From CAYYSY01 sp964474355 (lineage in GTDB: Bacteria > Myxococcota_A > UBA9160 > UBA4427): a stretch of 64,000 nucleotides of DNA. The position numbers were made by a program, and so were the translations under genes. The DNA lies in NCBI GenBank assembly GCA_964474355.1, contig CAYYSY010000172.1:17840-81839 (forward strand), read 5' to 3'. Below are positions 52,827 to 62,021 of this stretch, one piece after another (within the stretch, counting starts at the first letter, position 1; each line of letters begins with the position of its first letter). The notes beneath the pieces were generated by a model, which saw only the letters and a program-made list of their open reading frames with translations, was not told the DNA's origin and did not search any database.

Positions 52827-53623
52827 GCGTCGACGAGCACCTTCCAGCCCGATTCGAGGGCCGGGCGCGCTTCGGGGCGACGCTCGATCGATCGCCGCAG
52901 CCGAGTGAGCTCTCGGCGCCGTCGCGATGGCGCGGCCGGCGTCCCGGCGTGGCCCCCCTGCAGGTCGATGACCCTGACCGACATGTCCGTGGGATCGTGC
53001 AGCAGATTCGTCACCGCGAGATCGGCGTGACCGCCGCCGGCATCGTGGAACGCGCGAATCGTCTGACCGAAGCGCCGGCAGAGATCGCTGACCTCGCCGC
53101 TCACGCGCATGCCGCGGTCGCGCTCGAGCGCGTGGGCGAGCGCGCTGGCGCCGTCGAGCGCGTGCTGCACGAAGACCGTCCCGACGATGGCCCGCCAGCC
53201 GAGGGCGTCGCGCAGGCCGGCGGCGACGACGGGCTCGAGCACCGGTGCACCGCGCCGGTGCAGCTCGGCCGTGACCTCGATCTCGTGGGCGACCCGGGCG
53301 AAGCGCGGCACGCGGCCGGCGAAGAGCGGGCCGAGGGCGCCTCCCTTGAGCGCGCGCTTCACGAACACCGGACCCCGCTCGGTCTCGAGGATGCACGTGG
53401 CGGCGCGTCCCGCGTTGCGCGTTCGATCGGGCACGAGCCCGTCCGTCAGGGCGCCGAGCCGCGCGGCATCGGTGAGGCCCGCCGCGCGGAGCGCCTGCTC
53501 GTAGGTCGCCGCGACGAGCAGGCGTACGCGTCCCTCGCGCACGACGACGAAGGAGGGCGCTGCCTCGGGGTCGTCTGCGGGCTCGGCCGGAGCGGGGAGC
53601 GAGGCGGTCCGCGGGTCTTCCAC
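52766..53623 (-). CDS. Kdo/WaaP-family lipopolysaccharide kinase
   Basis: Small protein-kinase-fold enzyme of 285 residues that probably phosphorylates Kdo or heptose in the inner core. Lys in VFVKRAL (near residue 89), a Glu in the following helix, catalytic loop HADLAVTN (His199, Asp201, Asn206), and the DFG-like VIDLQGG (Asp220). It is closest to 3-deoxy-D-manno-octulosonic acid kinase (KdkA-type) from its sequence and place among LPS genes. GTG start. Its 3' end overlaps the LpxK tail by 61 bases. Confidence 0.82.
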   Translation of the reverse strand: MEDPRTASLPAPAEPADDPEAAPSFVVVREGRVRLLVAATYEQALRAAGLTDAARLGALTDGLVPDRTRNAGRAATCILETERGPVFVKRALKGGALGPLFAGRVPRFARVAHEIEVTAELHRRGAPVLEPVVAAGLRDALGWRAIVGTVFVQHALDGASALAHALERDRGMRVSGEVSDLCRRFGQTIRAFHDAGGGHADLAVTNLLHDPTDMSVRVIDLQGGHAGTPAAPSRRRRELTRLRRSIERRPEARPALESGWKVLVDAYCEPTARWSESLAGALGAR

Positions 53624-53713
53624 GTCGGGGTATCCTACGGCGCACGCCCGGCCGGGACCACGACGCCGGGCTTCCGATCCGAACCGACGAGGCGCGACAT
53701 CCGCGAGCGAAGC
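53624..53713. promoter_or_regulatory. Divergent 90-bp gap with GTATCCTAC element
   Basis: Short divergent region between the Kdo-kinase gene (minus) and waaC (plus). GTATCCTAC at 53630-53638 gives TATCCT on the plus strand and TAGGAT on the minus strand, so it could serve as a -10 box in both directions. On the minus side it would put the transcript start almost at the GTG. Confidence 0.35.
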
Positions 53714-54859
53714 GTGCAGAACCCGGGTGGGGCTTCCGGAGCGGCTCGGCCGGACGAGCCGCGCCGCGTGCTCGTCGTGCGCCTCGGCGCCTTCGGCGAC
53801 GTCGTTCGGACGCTGCCCGCGGCCTTCGCGCTACGCAGGCGCCTGCCCGGGGCCCGGCTCGCGTGGCTCGTCGAGCCCGGCTCGGCGCCGCTGCTCGAGC
53901 GTCTGCCCTGGCTCGACGAGGTGCTGGTCTTCCCGCGCTCCGAGCTCGAGGCGGCGCTGGCCCGCTGGCGCGCGGGGGCGTTGCTCGGCCGTGGACTCGA
54001 CGTCCGGCGGACGCTGCGCGATCGCGGCTTCGACTGCGTGGTCGACTTCCACGGCATCCTGAAGAGCGGCGTGCTCACGCGCTGCACCGGGGCGGGCCGG
54101 CGCGTGGGGCTCGCGCCCGCGCACGTGCGTGAGGGCGCGGCCTTCTTCTACACCGAGCACGTCCGTCCGCCCGTCGATCCGTGCTCGCGGTGGGCGCGCA
54201 ACGCCGCGCTCGCCGCGCAGCTCGGCGCGAGCGTCGATGCCACGCCGATCCCCGGCCTCGCGCCGAGCGACACCGCGCAGCCGCGCGGCAGGCACGCCGT
54301 GCTGCATCCCGGCTCGAGCGCCGGCACGCCGCACAAGCGTTATCCGGTGCAGCGGTTCGCGGAGGTCGCGCGCGTGCTCGCGCGCGAGCTCGGCGCGCCG
54401 TGCGTCGTCACGTGCGGCCCCGACCCCGTCGAGCGCGCGCGGGCGAGGGCGCTGGTCGAGCGCGCGGGCGACGCCGCGCAGGTCGCCGAGACGGGGGGCG
54501 ATGTCGGCGCGTTGATCTCGCAGCTCTCGTCCGCGCGCGTGGTCGTGAGCGGCGACACCGGTCCGCTGCACCTCGCATCGCTGCTCGGCACGCCGGTCGT
54601 GCAGATCCTCGGTCCCACCCATCCGGTGCAGAACGAGCCCTGGCCGCACACGCCCTGGGCGCGCGCGCATCTGCCGCTGCCGTGCAGCCCGTGTCGCCGG
54701 GGCTGTGACGCCGCGCCCTGCATGGAGCTGCTCCCGGTCGCCGACATCGTGGACGCCGCGCGCCGGGCGCTCGCGTGGGCCTTCGCCGCCTCGCCGGCGC
54801 ACGTCGCTCCGGCGAGCGCGGGCGCGCCGAAGCGGGCGTCGGCTGGAGTGCTCGCGTGA
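53714..54859 (+). CDS. waaC: ADP-heptose:LPS heptosyltransferase (WaaC-type)
   Basis: GT9 enzyme adding heptose to the LPS inner core at the cytoplasmic face; 381 residues. VLVVRLGAFGDVVRTLPAAF at the start of the first Rossmann half, and HPGSSAGTPHKRYP and VVVSGDTGPLHLASLLGTPVV (nucleotide-sugar binding) in the second. GTG at 53714; it overlaps the next heptosyltransferase by 4 bases (GTGA). Designated WaaC by order; WaaC and WaaF are hard to separate by eye. Confidence 0.85.
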   Translation: MQNPGGASGAARPDEPRRVLVVRLGAFGDVVRTLPAAFALRRRLPGARLAWLVEPGSAPLLERLPWLDEVLVFPRSELEAALARWRAGALLGRGLDVRRTLRDRGFDCVVDFHGILKSGVLTRCTGAGRRVGLAPAHVREGAAFFYTEHVRPPVDPCSRWARNAALAAQLGASVDATPIPGLAPSDTAQPRGRHAVLHPGSSAGTPHKRYPVQRFAEVARVLARELGAPCVVTCGPDPVERARARALVERAGDAAQVAETGGDVGALISQLSSARVVVSGDTGPLHLASLLGTPVVQILGPTHPVQNEPWPHTPWARAHLPLPCSPCRRGCDAAPCMELLPVADIVDAARRALAWAFAASPAHVAPASAGAPKRASAGVLA

Positions 54860-55926
54860 GCGCGCTGGCCGACGCCGCTCGCATCGTCGTTCGTGCGCCG
54901 AACTGGCTCGGTGATCTCGTGATGGCGACGCCCGGGCTGCGCGCGCTCCGCAAGCACGTGCCCGACGCGCACGTGACCGTCCAGCTGCCCGCGGCGCTCG
55001 CGCCGCTGCTCGAGGGCTCGCCCCACGTCGACGCCATCGTCGCGATGGACGGACGGCCGCAGGGCGTGCGTGCGCTGTGGCGCGAGGCGCGCAGGCTGCG
55101 CGCCGCGGGCCCCTTCGACTACGGGGTGTGCCTGCCCGAGAGCCACTCGTCGGCCTTGATCCTGCGCGCGGCCGGGGTGCGGCGCGTCGGTGGCTTCGCG
55201 CGCGGCGGGCGGGGCTGGCTCCTGCACGACGCGATCGCGGCGCCGGCCGAGTGGGGACGCCGCCGCATGGTCGCGCGCGAGGTCTTCGTGCTGACCCTGC
55301 TCGAGCGGCTGGGCTGCCCCGGCGACGGCACGGCGCTCGAGCTGCACGCGACCGACGCTGCGGAGCGCACCGCGCAGCGGCTGCTCGATGGCCTCGGTCA
55401 CGGGCGCCGGATCGTCGGGCTCGCCCCCGGTGCCTCGTTCGGTCCCTCGAAGCAATGGCCCGCGGCGTCCTTCGCGGAGCTCGCGGATCGCTTCGCCGAG
55501 GCCGGCGACGACGTGGTGCTCGTGGGCTCGCCCGGCGAGCGTGATCTGGTCTCGCGGATCGGTGAGCGGATGCGGCACGAGGCGCGCTCGCTCGCCGGCG
55601 AGACGGGTCTCGGCGTGCTGCCCGCCGTCCTGCGGAGGCTCTCGCTGCTCGTCTGCAACGATGCCGGCGCGCGGCACGTCGCGGTGGCCTGCGGCGTGCC
55701 CACGACCGTCTTCATGGGGCCCACCGCGCTCGAGAAGACCGGCGAGAATCTCACGCAGGTGGCCGTGCTGACCCACGACGTGCCCTGCCGGCCCTGCTAC
55801 CAACGCCACTGCCCCGTCGGCCACGAGTGCATGACGGGGATCACGCCCGGTCGCGCCTTCGACGCCGCGACGCGACTGCGCGCGGCGTGCGAGCAGGCGG
55901 CCACGACCCGACGGGAGTGCATGTGA
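54856..55926 (+). CDS. waaF: ADP-heptose:LPS heptosyltransferase II (WaaF-type)
   Basis: Second GT9 enzyme, 356 residues. IVVRAPNWLGDLVMATPGLRAL is the WaaF-like start (PNWLGD, compare Pro-x-W-h-G-D in WaaF). GLAPGASFGPSKQWP and LVCNDAGARHVAVACGVPTT form the substrate half. GTGA overlaps on both sides couple it to waaC and hldA. Confidence 0.92.
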   Translation: MSALADAARIVVRAPNWLGDLVMATPGLRALRKHVPDAHVTVQLPAALAPLLEGSPHVDAIVAMDGRPQGVRALWREARRLRAAGPFDYGVCLPESHSSALILRAAGVRRVGGFARGGRGWLLHDAIAAPAEWGRRRMVAREVFVLTLLERLGCPGDGTALELHATDAAERTAQRLLDGLGHGRRIVGLAPGASFGPSKQWPAASFAELADRFAEAGDDVVLVGSPGERDLVSRIGERMRHEARSLAGETGLGVLPAVLRRLSLLVCNDAGARHVAVACGVPTTVFMGPTALEKTGENLTQVAVLTHDVPCRPCYQRHCPVGHECMTGITPGRAFDAATRLRAACEQAATTRRECM

Positions 55927-56969
55927 GCCCGGTTCGCAAACAGCTCGACGCGACCTTGCAGCGCTTCGAGCACCTCGAGGTGCTCGTCGTGGGCGACGTC
56001 ATGCTCGACGAGTACCTGCTCGGCGAGGTCGATCGCGTGAGCCCGGAGGCGCCCGTCCCCATCGTCGCCGTAGAGCGCGAGGTACGCGCGCTCGGGGGCG
56101 CCGGCAACGTCGTACGCAACCTCGTGGCGCTCGGGGCGAGCGCGCGGCTCTGCAGCGTGGTCGGCGACGACGACGAGGGGCGGCGCATCGTCGACCTGCT
56201 GAAGGAGCTCGGCGTCGACACGTCGGGCATCGTCGTCGACGATGCGCGGCGCACTACGCGCAAGACGCGCATCGTCGCGCGTGACCAGCAGATGATCCGG
56301 GCCGATCGCGAGGACGTGGAGCCGCTCGGCGACGACGCGCGCGACGCGCTCGAAGCGCGCGTGCGCGCTTCGCTGCGCGGCACCGACGGTGCCGCCCTCG
56401 TCGACTACGGCAAGGGCGTGCTCGCCCCCGATGCTGCGCGCCGCCTCGTCGCGATGTGCGGCGAGGCCGGCGTCGATGTCGCCGTCGATCCGAAGGGGCA
56501 TCTCGACGCCTACCGGGGGGTGCGGCTCGTGAAGCCCAATGCAGCCGAGGCGGCGGCGCTCCTGGGCGAGCCCGAGGTGTTGCCGGCGGCGTCCGGGCAG
56601 GGCGCGCACGCGTGGGCCAGGCGGCTGGGCGAGCGCCTGCCGGGCGCCGACGCCGCGCTCACGCTCGGCGGCGAGGGCATGGTCGTGCTCGAGGCCGGGT
56701 CGAAGGGAGCGCCCGAGCTGGTGCCCACGGCCTCGCTGGACGTCTACGATGTGCAGGGCGCCGGGGACACGAGCCTCGCCGCGCTCTGGCTCTCGCGGCT
56801 GGCCGGGGCGTCGCTCGTCGACGCGGCGCTGGTCGCGAATGCCGCGTCGGGCGTGGCCGTGTCGAAGGTGGGCACGGCGACGGCGAGCCGCGACGAGGTG
56901 CGCGAGCGGCTGGCCCGGGTGCTCGCGGCGGGCGCGCGCGAAGACGACGACGACGGAGGATCGCGATGA
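55923..56969 (+). CDS. hldA: D-glycero-beta-D-manno-heptose-7-phosphate kinase
   Basis: PfkB-family kinase making heptose-1,7-bisphosphate for ADP-heptose; 348 residues. The HldE N-domain features are present: VVGDVMLDEYLLGEVDRVSPEAPVP, GGAGNVVRNLVALGA, and the PfkB catalytic DVQGAGDTSLAAL. The C-terminal adenylyltransferase domain of E. coli HldE is absent, so a separate HldC-type enzyme must exist elsewhere. GTG start overlapping waaF; its end overlaps yicC (ATGA). Confidence 0.93.
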   Translation: MSPVRKQLDATLQRFEHLEVLVVGDVMLDEYLLGEVDRVSPEAPVPIVAVEREVRALGGAGNVVRNLVALGASARLCSVVGDDDEGRRIVDLLKELGVDTSGIVVDDARRTTRKTRIVARDQQMIRADREDVEPLGDDARDALEARVRASLRGTDGAALVDYGKGVLAPDAARRLVAMCGEAGVDVAVDPKGHLDAYRGVRLVKPNAAEAAALLGEPEVLPAASGQGAHAWARRLGERLPGADAALTLGGEGMVVLEAGSKGAPELVPTASLDVYDVQGAGDTSLAALWLSRLAGASLVDAALVANAASGVAVSKVGTATASRDEVRERLARVLAAGAREDDDDGGSR

Positions 56970-57859
56970 TTCGCAGCATGACCGGCTTCGGCCGCGCCAC
57001 CTTCGAGGTGGGACAGACGGTGTTCGAGGTCGAGATGCGGAGCGTGAACCATCGCCATCTCGACGCGCGGGTGAAGCTGCCCCGCGCGCTCTCCGATCGC
57101 GACGCAGAGGTGAAGGCGGCGATCCAGGCGCGGCTCGGCCGGGGCAAGGTCGACTGCAGCGTCTCGGTCTCGGGCCAGGCGGCCGCGCTCCAGGGCCGGG
57201 TGCAGGTCGATGCCGACGTGGCCGGTCAGTACGTCGACGCGGCGCACGCGCTCGCGGACGCCCACCGGCTGACCGGCGCGCTCGACGTGTCGACCCTGCT
57301 CGGCATGCCGGGCGTGGTGCGCGTGACCGAGGTCGAGTGGGCCGACGACGACCTCGCCGCCGGGCTCGGGCGGGCGGTGGCCGAGGCGCTCGCCGCGCTC
57401 GAAGCGATGCGGGCCGCAGAGGGAGCGTCGTTGCAGGCGGAGCTCGAAGGGCGGCTCGACCGCGTGCTCGAGCTCGTCGGACAGTTCGAGGCGCGCTCGG
57501 GGCTCGTGGTCGAGGCGGCGAAGGAGCGCCTCAAGAAGCGCGCCGAGCAGCTGCGCCAGGAGACGGGCAGCTTCGACGACGCGCGACTGCACCAGGAGAT
57601 CGTCATCGCGGCCGACCGCCTCGACATCACCGAGGAGCTGGTGCGGCTGCGCAGTCACGTCGATCAGTTTCGCGCGATCCTCGCCGAGGGCGACGCCGGA
57701 AAGCCGGTGGGCCGGCGCCTCGACTTCCTGCTGCAGGAGATGGGGCGCGAGGCGAACACGGTGGGCTCGAAGGCGAACGACGCGCCGCTCGCCCACGACG
57801 TCGTCGAGCTGAAGGCGGAGCTCGAGCGGCTCCGCGAGCAGGTGCAGAACGTTGAGTAG
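56966..57859 (+). CDS. yicC: YicC family endoribonuclease
   Basis: YicC-type stress-induced endoribonuclease family, 297 residues. MIRSMTGFGRA start, VEMRSVNHRHLDARVKLP, and the C-terminal DUF1732 part with RRLDFLLQEMGREANTVGSKAND. ATG at 56966 in ATGA overlap with hldA. Followed by remA and gmk, the common order. The last 27 bases before the stop are repeated 74 bases downstream. Confidence 0.94.
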   Translation: MIRSMTGFGRATFEVGQTVFEVEMRSVNHRHLDARVKLPRALSDRDAEVKAAIQARLGRGKVDCSVSVSGQAAALQGRVQVDADVAGQYVDAAHALADAHRLTGALDVSTLLGMPGVVRVTEVEWADDDLAAGLGRAVAEALAALEAMRAAEGASLQAELEGRLDRVLELVGQFEARSGLVVEAAKERLKKRAEQLRQETGSFDDARLHQEIVIAADRLDITEELVRLRSHVDQFRAILAEGDAGKPVGRRLDFLLQEMGREANTVGSKANDAPLAHDVVELKAELERLREQVQNVE

Positions 57860-57930
57860 GGCCTGTCTCGGTAGAAGCGTGGTGGATCTCGCCGGCCGGC
57901 TCACTCCGCGAGCAGGTGCAGAACGTTGAG
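57830..57930 (+). repeat. 27-bp exact direct repeat around the yicC stop
   Basis: A 27-base sequence starting CTCCGCGAGCAGGTGCAG occurs at 57830-57856 (encoding the YicC C-terminus LREQVQNVE, with the TAG stop next) and at 57904-57930 in the gap before remA. There it is followed by CAG rather than TAG. Spacing is 74 bases. Confidence 0.9.
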
Positions 57931-58021
57931 CAGCGTCTCGACCCGCAAACCGGCCAAGGCCGCGGCGAAGCGTGCGACCGCGCGGGCGCCGGAGCGCCCT
58001 GCGGGCACCGACGTCCCGACC

Positions 58022-58273
58022 ATGATCAGCATCGGCTACGGCAACCTCGTGACCGCCGCGCGAGTGATTGCGATCGTATCGCCGCAGTCGAACCCGATGC
58101 GACGCCTGCGCGAAGAGGCGAGCGAGCGCGGGAAGCTCATCGACGCGACCGAGGGCCGACGCACGCGCTCGATCCTCGTGACCGACAGCGACCACGTGAT
58201 CCTGTCGGCGATCAACCCGGAGACCATCGCGGCGCGTCTCTCGCCCGAGGATCTGGAGGAAGATGGAAGTTGA
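58022..58273 (+). CDS. remA: RemA/DUF370 family regulatory protein
   Basis: Small DNA-binding-type regulator, 83 residues from ATG 58022 (MISIGYGNLVTAARVIAIVS), with the family core EASERGKLIDATEGRRTRS and DSDHVILSAINPETIAARL. In Bacillus RemA controls matrix genes; in other phyla it is conserved between yicC and gmk with unclear role. An in-frame TTG at 57926 would add a basic 32-residue tail and lies in the duplicated sequence, so 58022 is preferred. Neither start has a good Shine-Dalgarno. Confidence 0.88.
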   Translation: MISIGYGNLVTAARVIAIVSPQSNPMRRLREEASERGKLIDATEGRRTRSILVTDSDHVILSAINPETIAARLSPEDLEEDGS

Positions 58274-58307
58274 CCGGGCTCGAGCGATATCGAAAGGGGA
58301 GTCAGGC

Positions 58308-58982
58308 GTGACCGGGCCCGCGCGCAAGGGAATCGCCTTCGTCGTGGCCGCGCCGAGTGGCACCGGCAAGACGACGATCTGTCACGCGGTGGTCGACGCC
58401 GACGATCAGATCGTGCACTCGATCTCGCACACGACGAGGCGGCCGCGCGAAGGCGAGGAGGATGGCATCCACTACCACTTCGTCGACGCACAGACATTTC
58501 GGCGGATGGTCGACGACGGCGAGTTCCTCGAGCACGCGAGCTACAACGGCAATCTGTACGGCACGAGCCGCGAAGCGCTGCGCGTCGAGATGGAAGAGCG
58601 CGGCCGGGACGTGCTGCTCGAGATCGAGGTGCAGGGTGCGCAGCAGCTGCGCGAGAGGGACACCGGTGCGTGCTTCATCTTCTTGCTGCCGCCGAGCCTC
58701 ACCGAGCTGGCGCGGCGCCTGCGGGCCCGGGGCACCGACGACGAGGAGACGATCAACAAGCGGCTCGCGATCGTCGACAACGAGCTGAAGGCCGTCGGAC
58801 ATTTCGACTACGCGGTCGTGAACGACGACCTCGATGACGCGATCGCCGCGGTGGCCGGGATCGTCGCCGCCGAACGCTCCGGCGACGCCGCTGCGATCGA
58901 GCGCACGGCGGAGCGCCACGGGCGCGAGCGAGTCTGGGCCACGTGGCGCGAGGCCAACGAGAAGGACCTCCCGGCGAGCTGA
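58308..58982 (+). CDS. gmk: Guanylate kinase
   Basis: Phosphorylates GMP to GDP; 224 residues. P-loop APSGTGKTTI (Lys21), then the GMP-binding segment HTTRRPREGEEDGIHYHF and later EIEVQGAQQL. The C-terminus is about 20 residues longer than usual. The GTG at 58308 is preceded by AAAGGGGA at 7-base spacing; an ATG at 58263 inside remA is possible but has weaker support. The rpoZ gene often found after gmk is absent here. Confidence 0.94.
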   Translation: MTGPARKGIAFVVAAPSGTGKTTICHAVVDADDQIVHSISHTTRRPREGEEDGIHYHFVDAQTFRRMVDDGEFLEHASYNGNLYGTSREALRVEMEERGRDVLLEIEVQGAQQLRERDTGACFIFLLPPSLTELARRLRARGTDDEETINKRLAIVDNELKAVGHFDYAVVNDDLDDAIAAVAGIVAAERSGDAAAIERTAERHGRERVWATWREANEKDLPAS

Positions 58983-59002
58983 CGCGGCGCACCCGGCCCG
59001 GT

Positions 59003-59031
59003 TTGCCGCGCGCGGGGCCGACCCCTAATCT
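59003..59031 (+). promoter_or_regulatory. Possible promoter for spoT
   Basis: TTGCCG (59003-59008), a 17-base spacer, TAATCT (59026-59031). The -35 matches 4 of 6 and the -10 matches 3 of 6 to sigma-70 consensus. The start near 59038 would leave a leader of about 30 nt. Confidence 0.4.
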
Positions 59032-59067
59032 ACGGCAACCCCGCGTCACGCAAGGTGTTTTCGCCCG

Positions 59068-61236
59068 ATGCTCCGCTTCAACGACATCGCCGACCGGATG
59101 ATCGAGCACAATCCGGACACGGACCTCACGCTGCTCCAGAAGGCCTACGTCTTCAGCGCGAAGGTGCACGAGGGGCAGGAGCGGCTCAGCGGGGAGCCGT
59201 ACCTCATCCACCCGCTCGAGGTGGCCTACCTGCTCGTCGACATGCGCGTGGACGACGAGACCGTCGCCGCCGCGCTCCTCCACGACACGCTCGAGGACAC
59301 GCTCACCACCAAGGAGGAGCTCGAGCAGGTCTTCGGCCAGAAGGTCGCGTTCCTGGTCGAGGGCCTGACCAAGATCGCGAAGATCGAGTTCAAGAGCGCC
59401 CGCGAACGCCAGGCCGAGAACTTCCGCAAGATGCTGATCGCGATGTCGACGGACATCCGCATCCTGCTGATCAAGCTCGCCGACCGGCTCCACAACATGC
59501 GGACGCTGAAGTTCATGAGCGACGATGCGAAGCATCGCATCGCGCAGGAGACGATGGACATCTACGTGCCGCTGGCCCATCGCCTCGGCATCTACTGGAT
59601 GAAGCAGGAGCTCGAGGCGCTCTCGTTCCGCGAGCTGCACCCGAACCTCGTCGAAGAGCTCGAGCGGCAGGTGAAGGGCAGCCGCGAGGAGCGAGAGCAG
59701 TACGTCGAGGAGGTGATCGACACGATCTCGGCGAAGCTCGCGAGCGCGGGGCTCGAGGCCGAGGTCGCGGGCCGCTTGAAGGAGCTGTCCTCGATCCACA
59801 AGAAGATGCAGGCCCAGGCGCTCGCCCTGCACCAGATCTACGACATGATCGCTTTTCGGGTGGTGCTCGCGGGCAACGACGCCGACTGCTATGGGGCGCT
59901 CGGGCTGATCCACTCGATGTGGCCGCCGGTGCCCGGCCGCTTCAAGGACTACGTCGCGCTGCCCAAGCCCAACGGGTATCGCTCGCTGCACACCACCGTG
60001 ATCGGTCCCTACGGCGAGCGCATGGAGGTGCAGATCCGCACGGCGGAGATGCACGACGACGCCGAGTTCGGCATCGCGGCGCACTGGAAGTACAAGGAGG
60101 GGGTCGCCGACACCGGCGGTGACGAGCGGCACTTCGCGTGGCTGCGCGAGCTGCTCGAGCGCCAGCGCGAGGTGACCGATCCCCACGAGTTCCTCGACGC
60201 GGTGAAGATGGATCTCTTCCCGGCCGAGGTCTTCGTGTTCACGCCCCAGGGCGAGGTGCTGAACCTGCCCCGCGGTGCGACGGCCCTCGACTTCGCGTAC
60301 GCGATCCACACCGAGATCGGCAATCAATGCGTCGGTGCGCGCGTGAACGGCAAGCAGGTCTCGATCCGTCACGAGCTGCAGGACGGCGACACGGTCGAGG
60401 TGCAGACCGACCCCTATCAGCAGCCGCGCAAGGACTGGCTCGACTTCGTGGTCTCGAGCAAGGCGCGCAGCAACATCCGTCACGCGATTCGCGTGGTCGA
60501 GCGCAATCGCGCGCGTCAGCTCGGTGAGGACATCCTGAACCGCGAGCTGCGTCGCGCCGGGCTCTCGCTGAGGAGCGTGCGTGACAGCGGCGAGCTCGCC
60601 GCGGCCGCCGCGGCCGAGATCCGTGACGGCACCGAGGACGACCTGTTCGCGTCGATCTCCTACGGCAAGCTCGCCGCGTCGAAGGTCGTGAAAAGGCTGA
60701 AGGGCGACGCCGAGGAGCCGCCGCCGGACGAGCGCCCGAGCGTGGTGCCGAGTCGCATCCGCAACCTGTTCAGCCGCACGCGTGAGACCCACGACGGCTC
60801 GGGCATCCGCGTCTCGGGGCACAACGACGTGCTCGTGCGGATCGGCGGCTGCTGCGACCCGTTGCCCGGCGACGAGATCGTGGGCTTCGTGACCCGCGGC
60901 CGCGGCGTCACGGTCCACAGCCGCGGCTGCCCCCGCACCTTCGAGCTCGACACCGACCGGCGCATCGACGTCGACTGGGACGACGGCGATGGCCACGAGC
61001 GGCGCACGAAGATTCGCGTGCACACGAAGGACGCCCCCGGTGTGCTGGCGAAGGTGACCAACGCGATCTCGTCCTCGGGCATCAACATCGCCGGCGTGAA
61101 GGTGACGACGGACGCGAACGGCCAGGCCACGCAGAACTTCGAGCTCTGGGTCGGCGACGCGAAGACCTTGCAGGGGGTGATGCGCGAGATCCGGCGGGTG
61201 AAGGGCGTGATCGGCGTCGACCGCGTGCGCGGCTGA
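59068..61236 (+). CDS. spoT: Bifunctional (p)ppGpp synthetase/hydrolase
   Basis: RelA/SpoT homologue of 722 residues. HD hydrolase with His48 (LIHPLEVA), His72-Asp73 and Glu76-Asp77 (LLHDTLEDT), so hydrolysis is expected. The synthetase has RFKDYVALPKPNGYRSLHTTV and EVQIRTAEMH. TGS domain (VFVFTPQGEVLNLPRGATALD), a zinc-finger-like region (CCDPLPGDEIVGF), and a C-terminal ACT domain (INIAGVKVTTDANG). ATG at 59068. Follows yicC-remA-gmk as in many proteobacteria. Confidence 0.96.
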   Translation: MLRFNDIADRMIEHNPDTDLTLLQKAYVFSAKVHEGQERLSGEPYLIHPLEVAYLLVDMRVDDETVAAALLHDTLEDTLTTKEELEQVFGQKVAFLVEGLTKIAKIEFKSARERQAENFRKMLIAMSTDIRILLIKLADRLHNMRTLKFMSDDAKHRIAQETMDIYVPLAHRLGIYWMKQELEALSFRELHPNLVEELERQVKGSREEREQYVEEVIDTISAKLASAGLEAEVAGRLKELSSIHKKMQAQALALHQIYDMIAFRVVLAGNDADCYGALGLIHSMWPPVPGRFKDYVALPKPNGYRSLHTTVIGPYGERMEVQIRTAEMHDDAEFGIAAHWKYKEGVADTGGDERHFAWLRELLERQREVTDPHEFLDAVKMDLFPAEVFVFTPQGEVLNLPRGATALDFAYAIHTEIGNQCVGARVNGKQVSIRHELQDGDTVEVQTDPYQQPRKDWLDFVVSSKARSNIRHAIRVVERNRARQLGEDILNRELRRAGLSLRSVRDSGELAAAAAAEIRDGTEDDLFASISYGKLAASKVVKRLKGDAEEPPPDERPSVVPSRIRNLFSRTRETHDGSGIRVSGHNDVLVRIGGCCDPLPGDEIVGFVTRGRGVTVHSRGCPRTFELDTDRRIDVDWDDGDGHERRTKIRVHTKDAPGVLAKVTNAISSSGINIAGVKVTTDANGQATQNFELWVGDAKTLQGVMREIRRVKGVIGVDRVRG

Positions 61237-62021
61237 TGGCCTCGTCCCCCGATCAGCGCGTACGACTGAGCGCCTGCGTCATGGCCGCCGACGACCCTTC
61301 GTTTCTCGAGCGCTGCCTGAAGGCGCTGCACTTCGTCGACGAGATCAACGTGCTGCTCGACGCGCGCCACGGCGATGCGTGCATGGCCGTCGCCGAGGCC
61401 CACGCGCATCACGTCGAGTCGCATCCCTACGAGGGCGACCTCGACCAGCGCCGCCGCTCGATCGCCATGGCCAGCCACGACTGGGTGCTCGTGGCCGACC
61501 CGGACGAGATCGTGAGCGACGCGCTCGCGACCGAGATCGCCCGGGCGATCGCCCAGGCGCCCGACGACCTGTACGGCTTCGAGCTCGATCGCGTGACGTG
61601 GCACCTCGGCCGTTGGATCGAGCACGGTGAGTTCCACCCCGACTGGAAGCTCCGAGTGGTGCGGAAGGCGCATGCGCGGGTGGCCGGGCTCGACCCCCAT
61701 GGCCGCATCGAGGTCGATGGGCGGGTCGAGCGCCTGCGCGGCCGCTTCGAGCACTACAGCTACCGCGACCTCGCCGACCAGGTTCGGCGCATGCTCTTCT
61801 TCAGCGGAGAGGCGGCGCGCGCGATGCACGCCGAAGGGCGCCGCGCGCGCTTCTCGCATCTCGTGCTGCGGCCGCCGGCGCGCTTCCTGCGCGGCTATCT
61901 GCTGAAGCAGGGCTTCCGGGACGGCTGGCCGGGCTTCATGGTCGCGGTGATCACGAGCTTCTACGTGTTTCTCAAGTACGCGCGGCTCTGGGAGCTCGAG
62001 CTGACCTCGCGGCGCCGTTGA
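61236..62021 (+). CDS. WaaE/KdtX-like glycosyltransferase (family 2)
   Basis: Membrane-associated GT2 of 261 residues. N-terminal GT-A fold (RLSACVMAADDPSFLERCLKAL), DPDE acidic metal-binding motif near residue 89, and HYSYRDLADQVRRM. A hydrophobic C-terminus follows (FMVAVITSFYVFLKYARLWE). This is the pattern of core-LPS glucosyltransferases of the WaaE/KdtX group; the acceptor is unknown. The ATG overlaps the spoT stop (TGATG). Its last 50 bases overlap the convergent ABC transporter gene. Confidence 0.85.
   Translation: MASSPDQRVRLSACVMAADDPSFLERCLKALHFVDEINVLLDARHGDACMAVAEAHAHHVESHPYEGDLDQRRRSIAMASHDWVLVADPDEIVSDALATEIARAIAQAPDDLYGFELDRVTWHLGRWIEHGEFHPDWKLRVVRKAHARVAGLDPHGRIEVDGRVERLRGRFEHYSYRDLADQVRRMLFFSGEAARAMHAEGRRARFSHLVLRPPARFLRGYLLKQGFRDGWPGFMVAVITSFYVFLKYARLWELELTSRRR

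Noticed and set aside
58263..58307. Gmk start at ATG 58263
   Set aside because: It lies inside remA with no Shine-Dalgarno, and GTG 58308 is preceded by AAAGGGGA and gives the usual N-terminus. It is kept as an alternative only.
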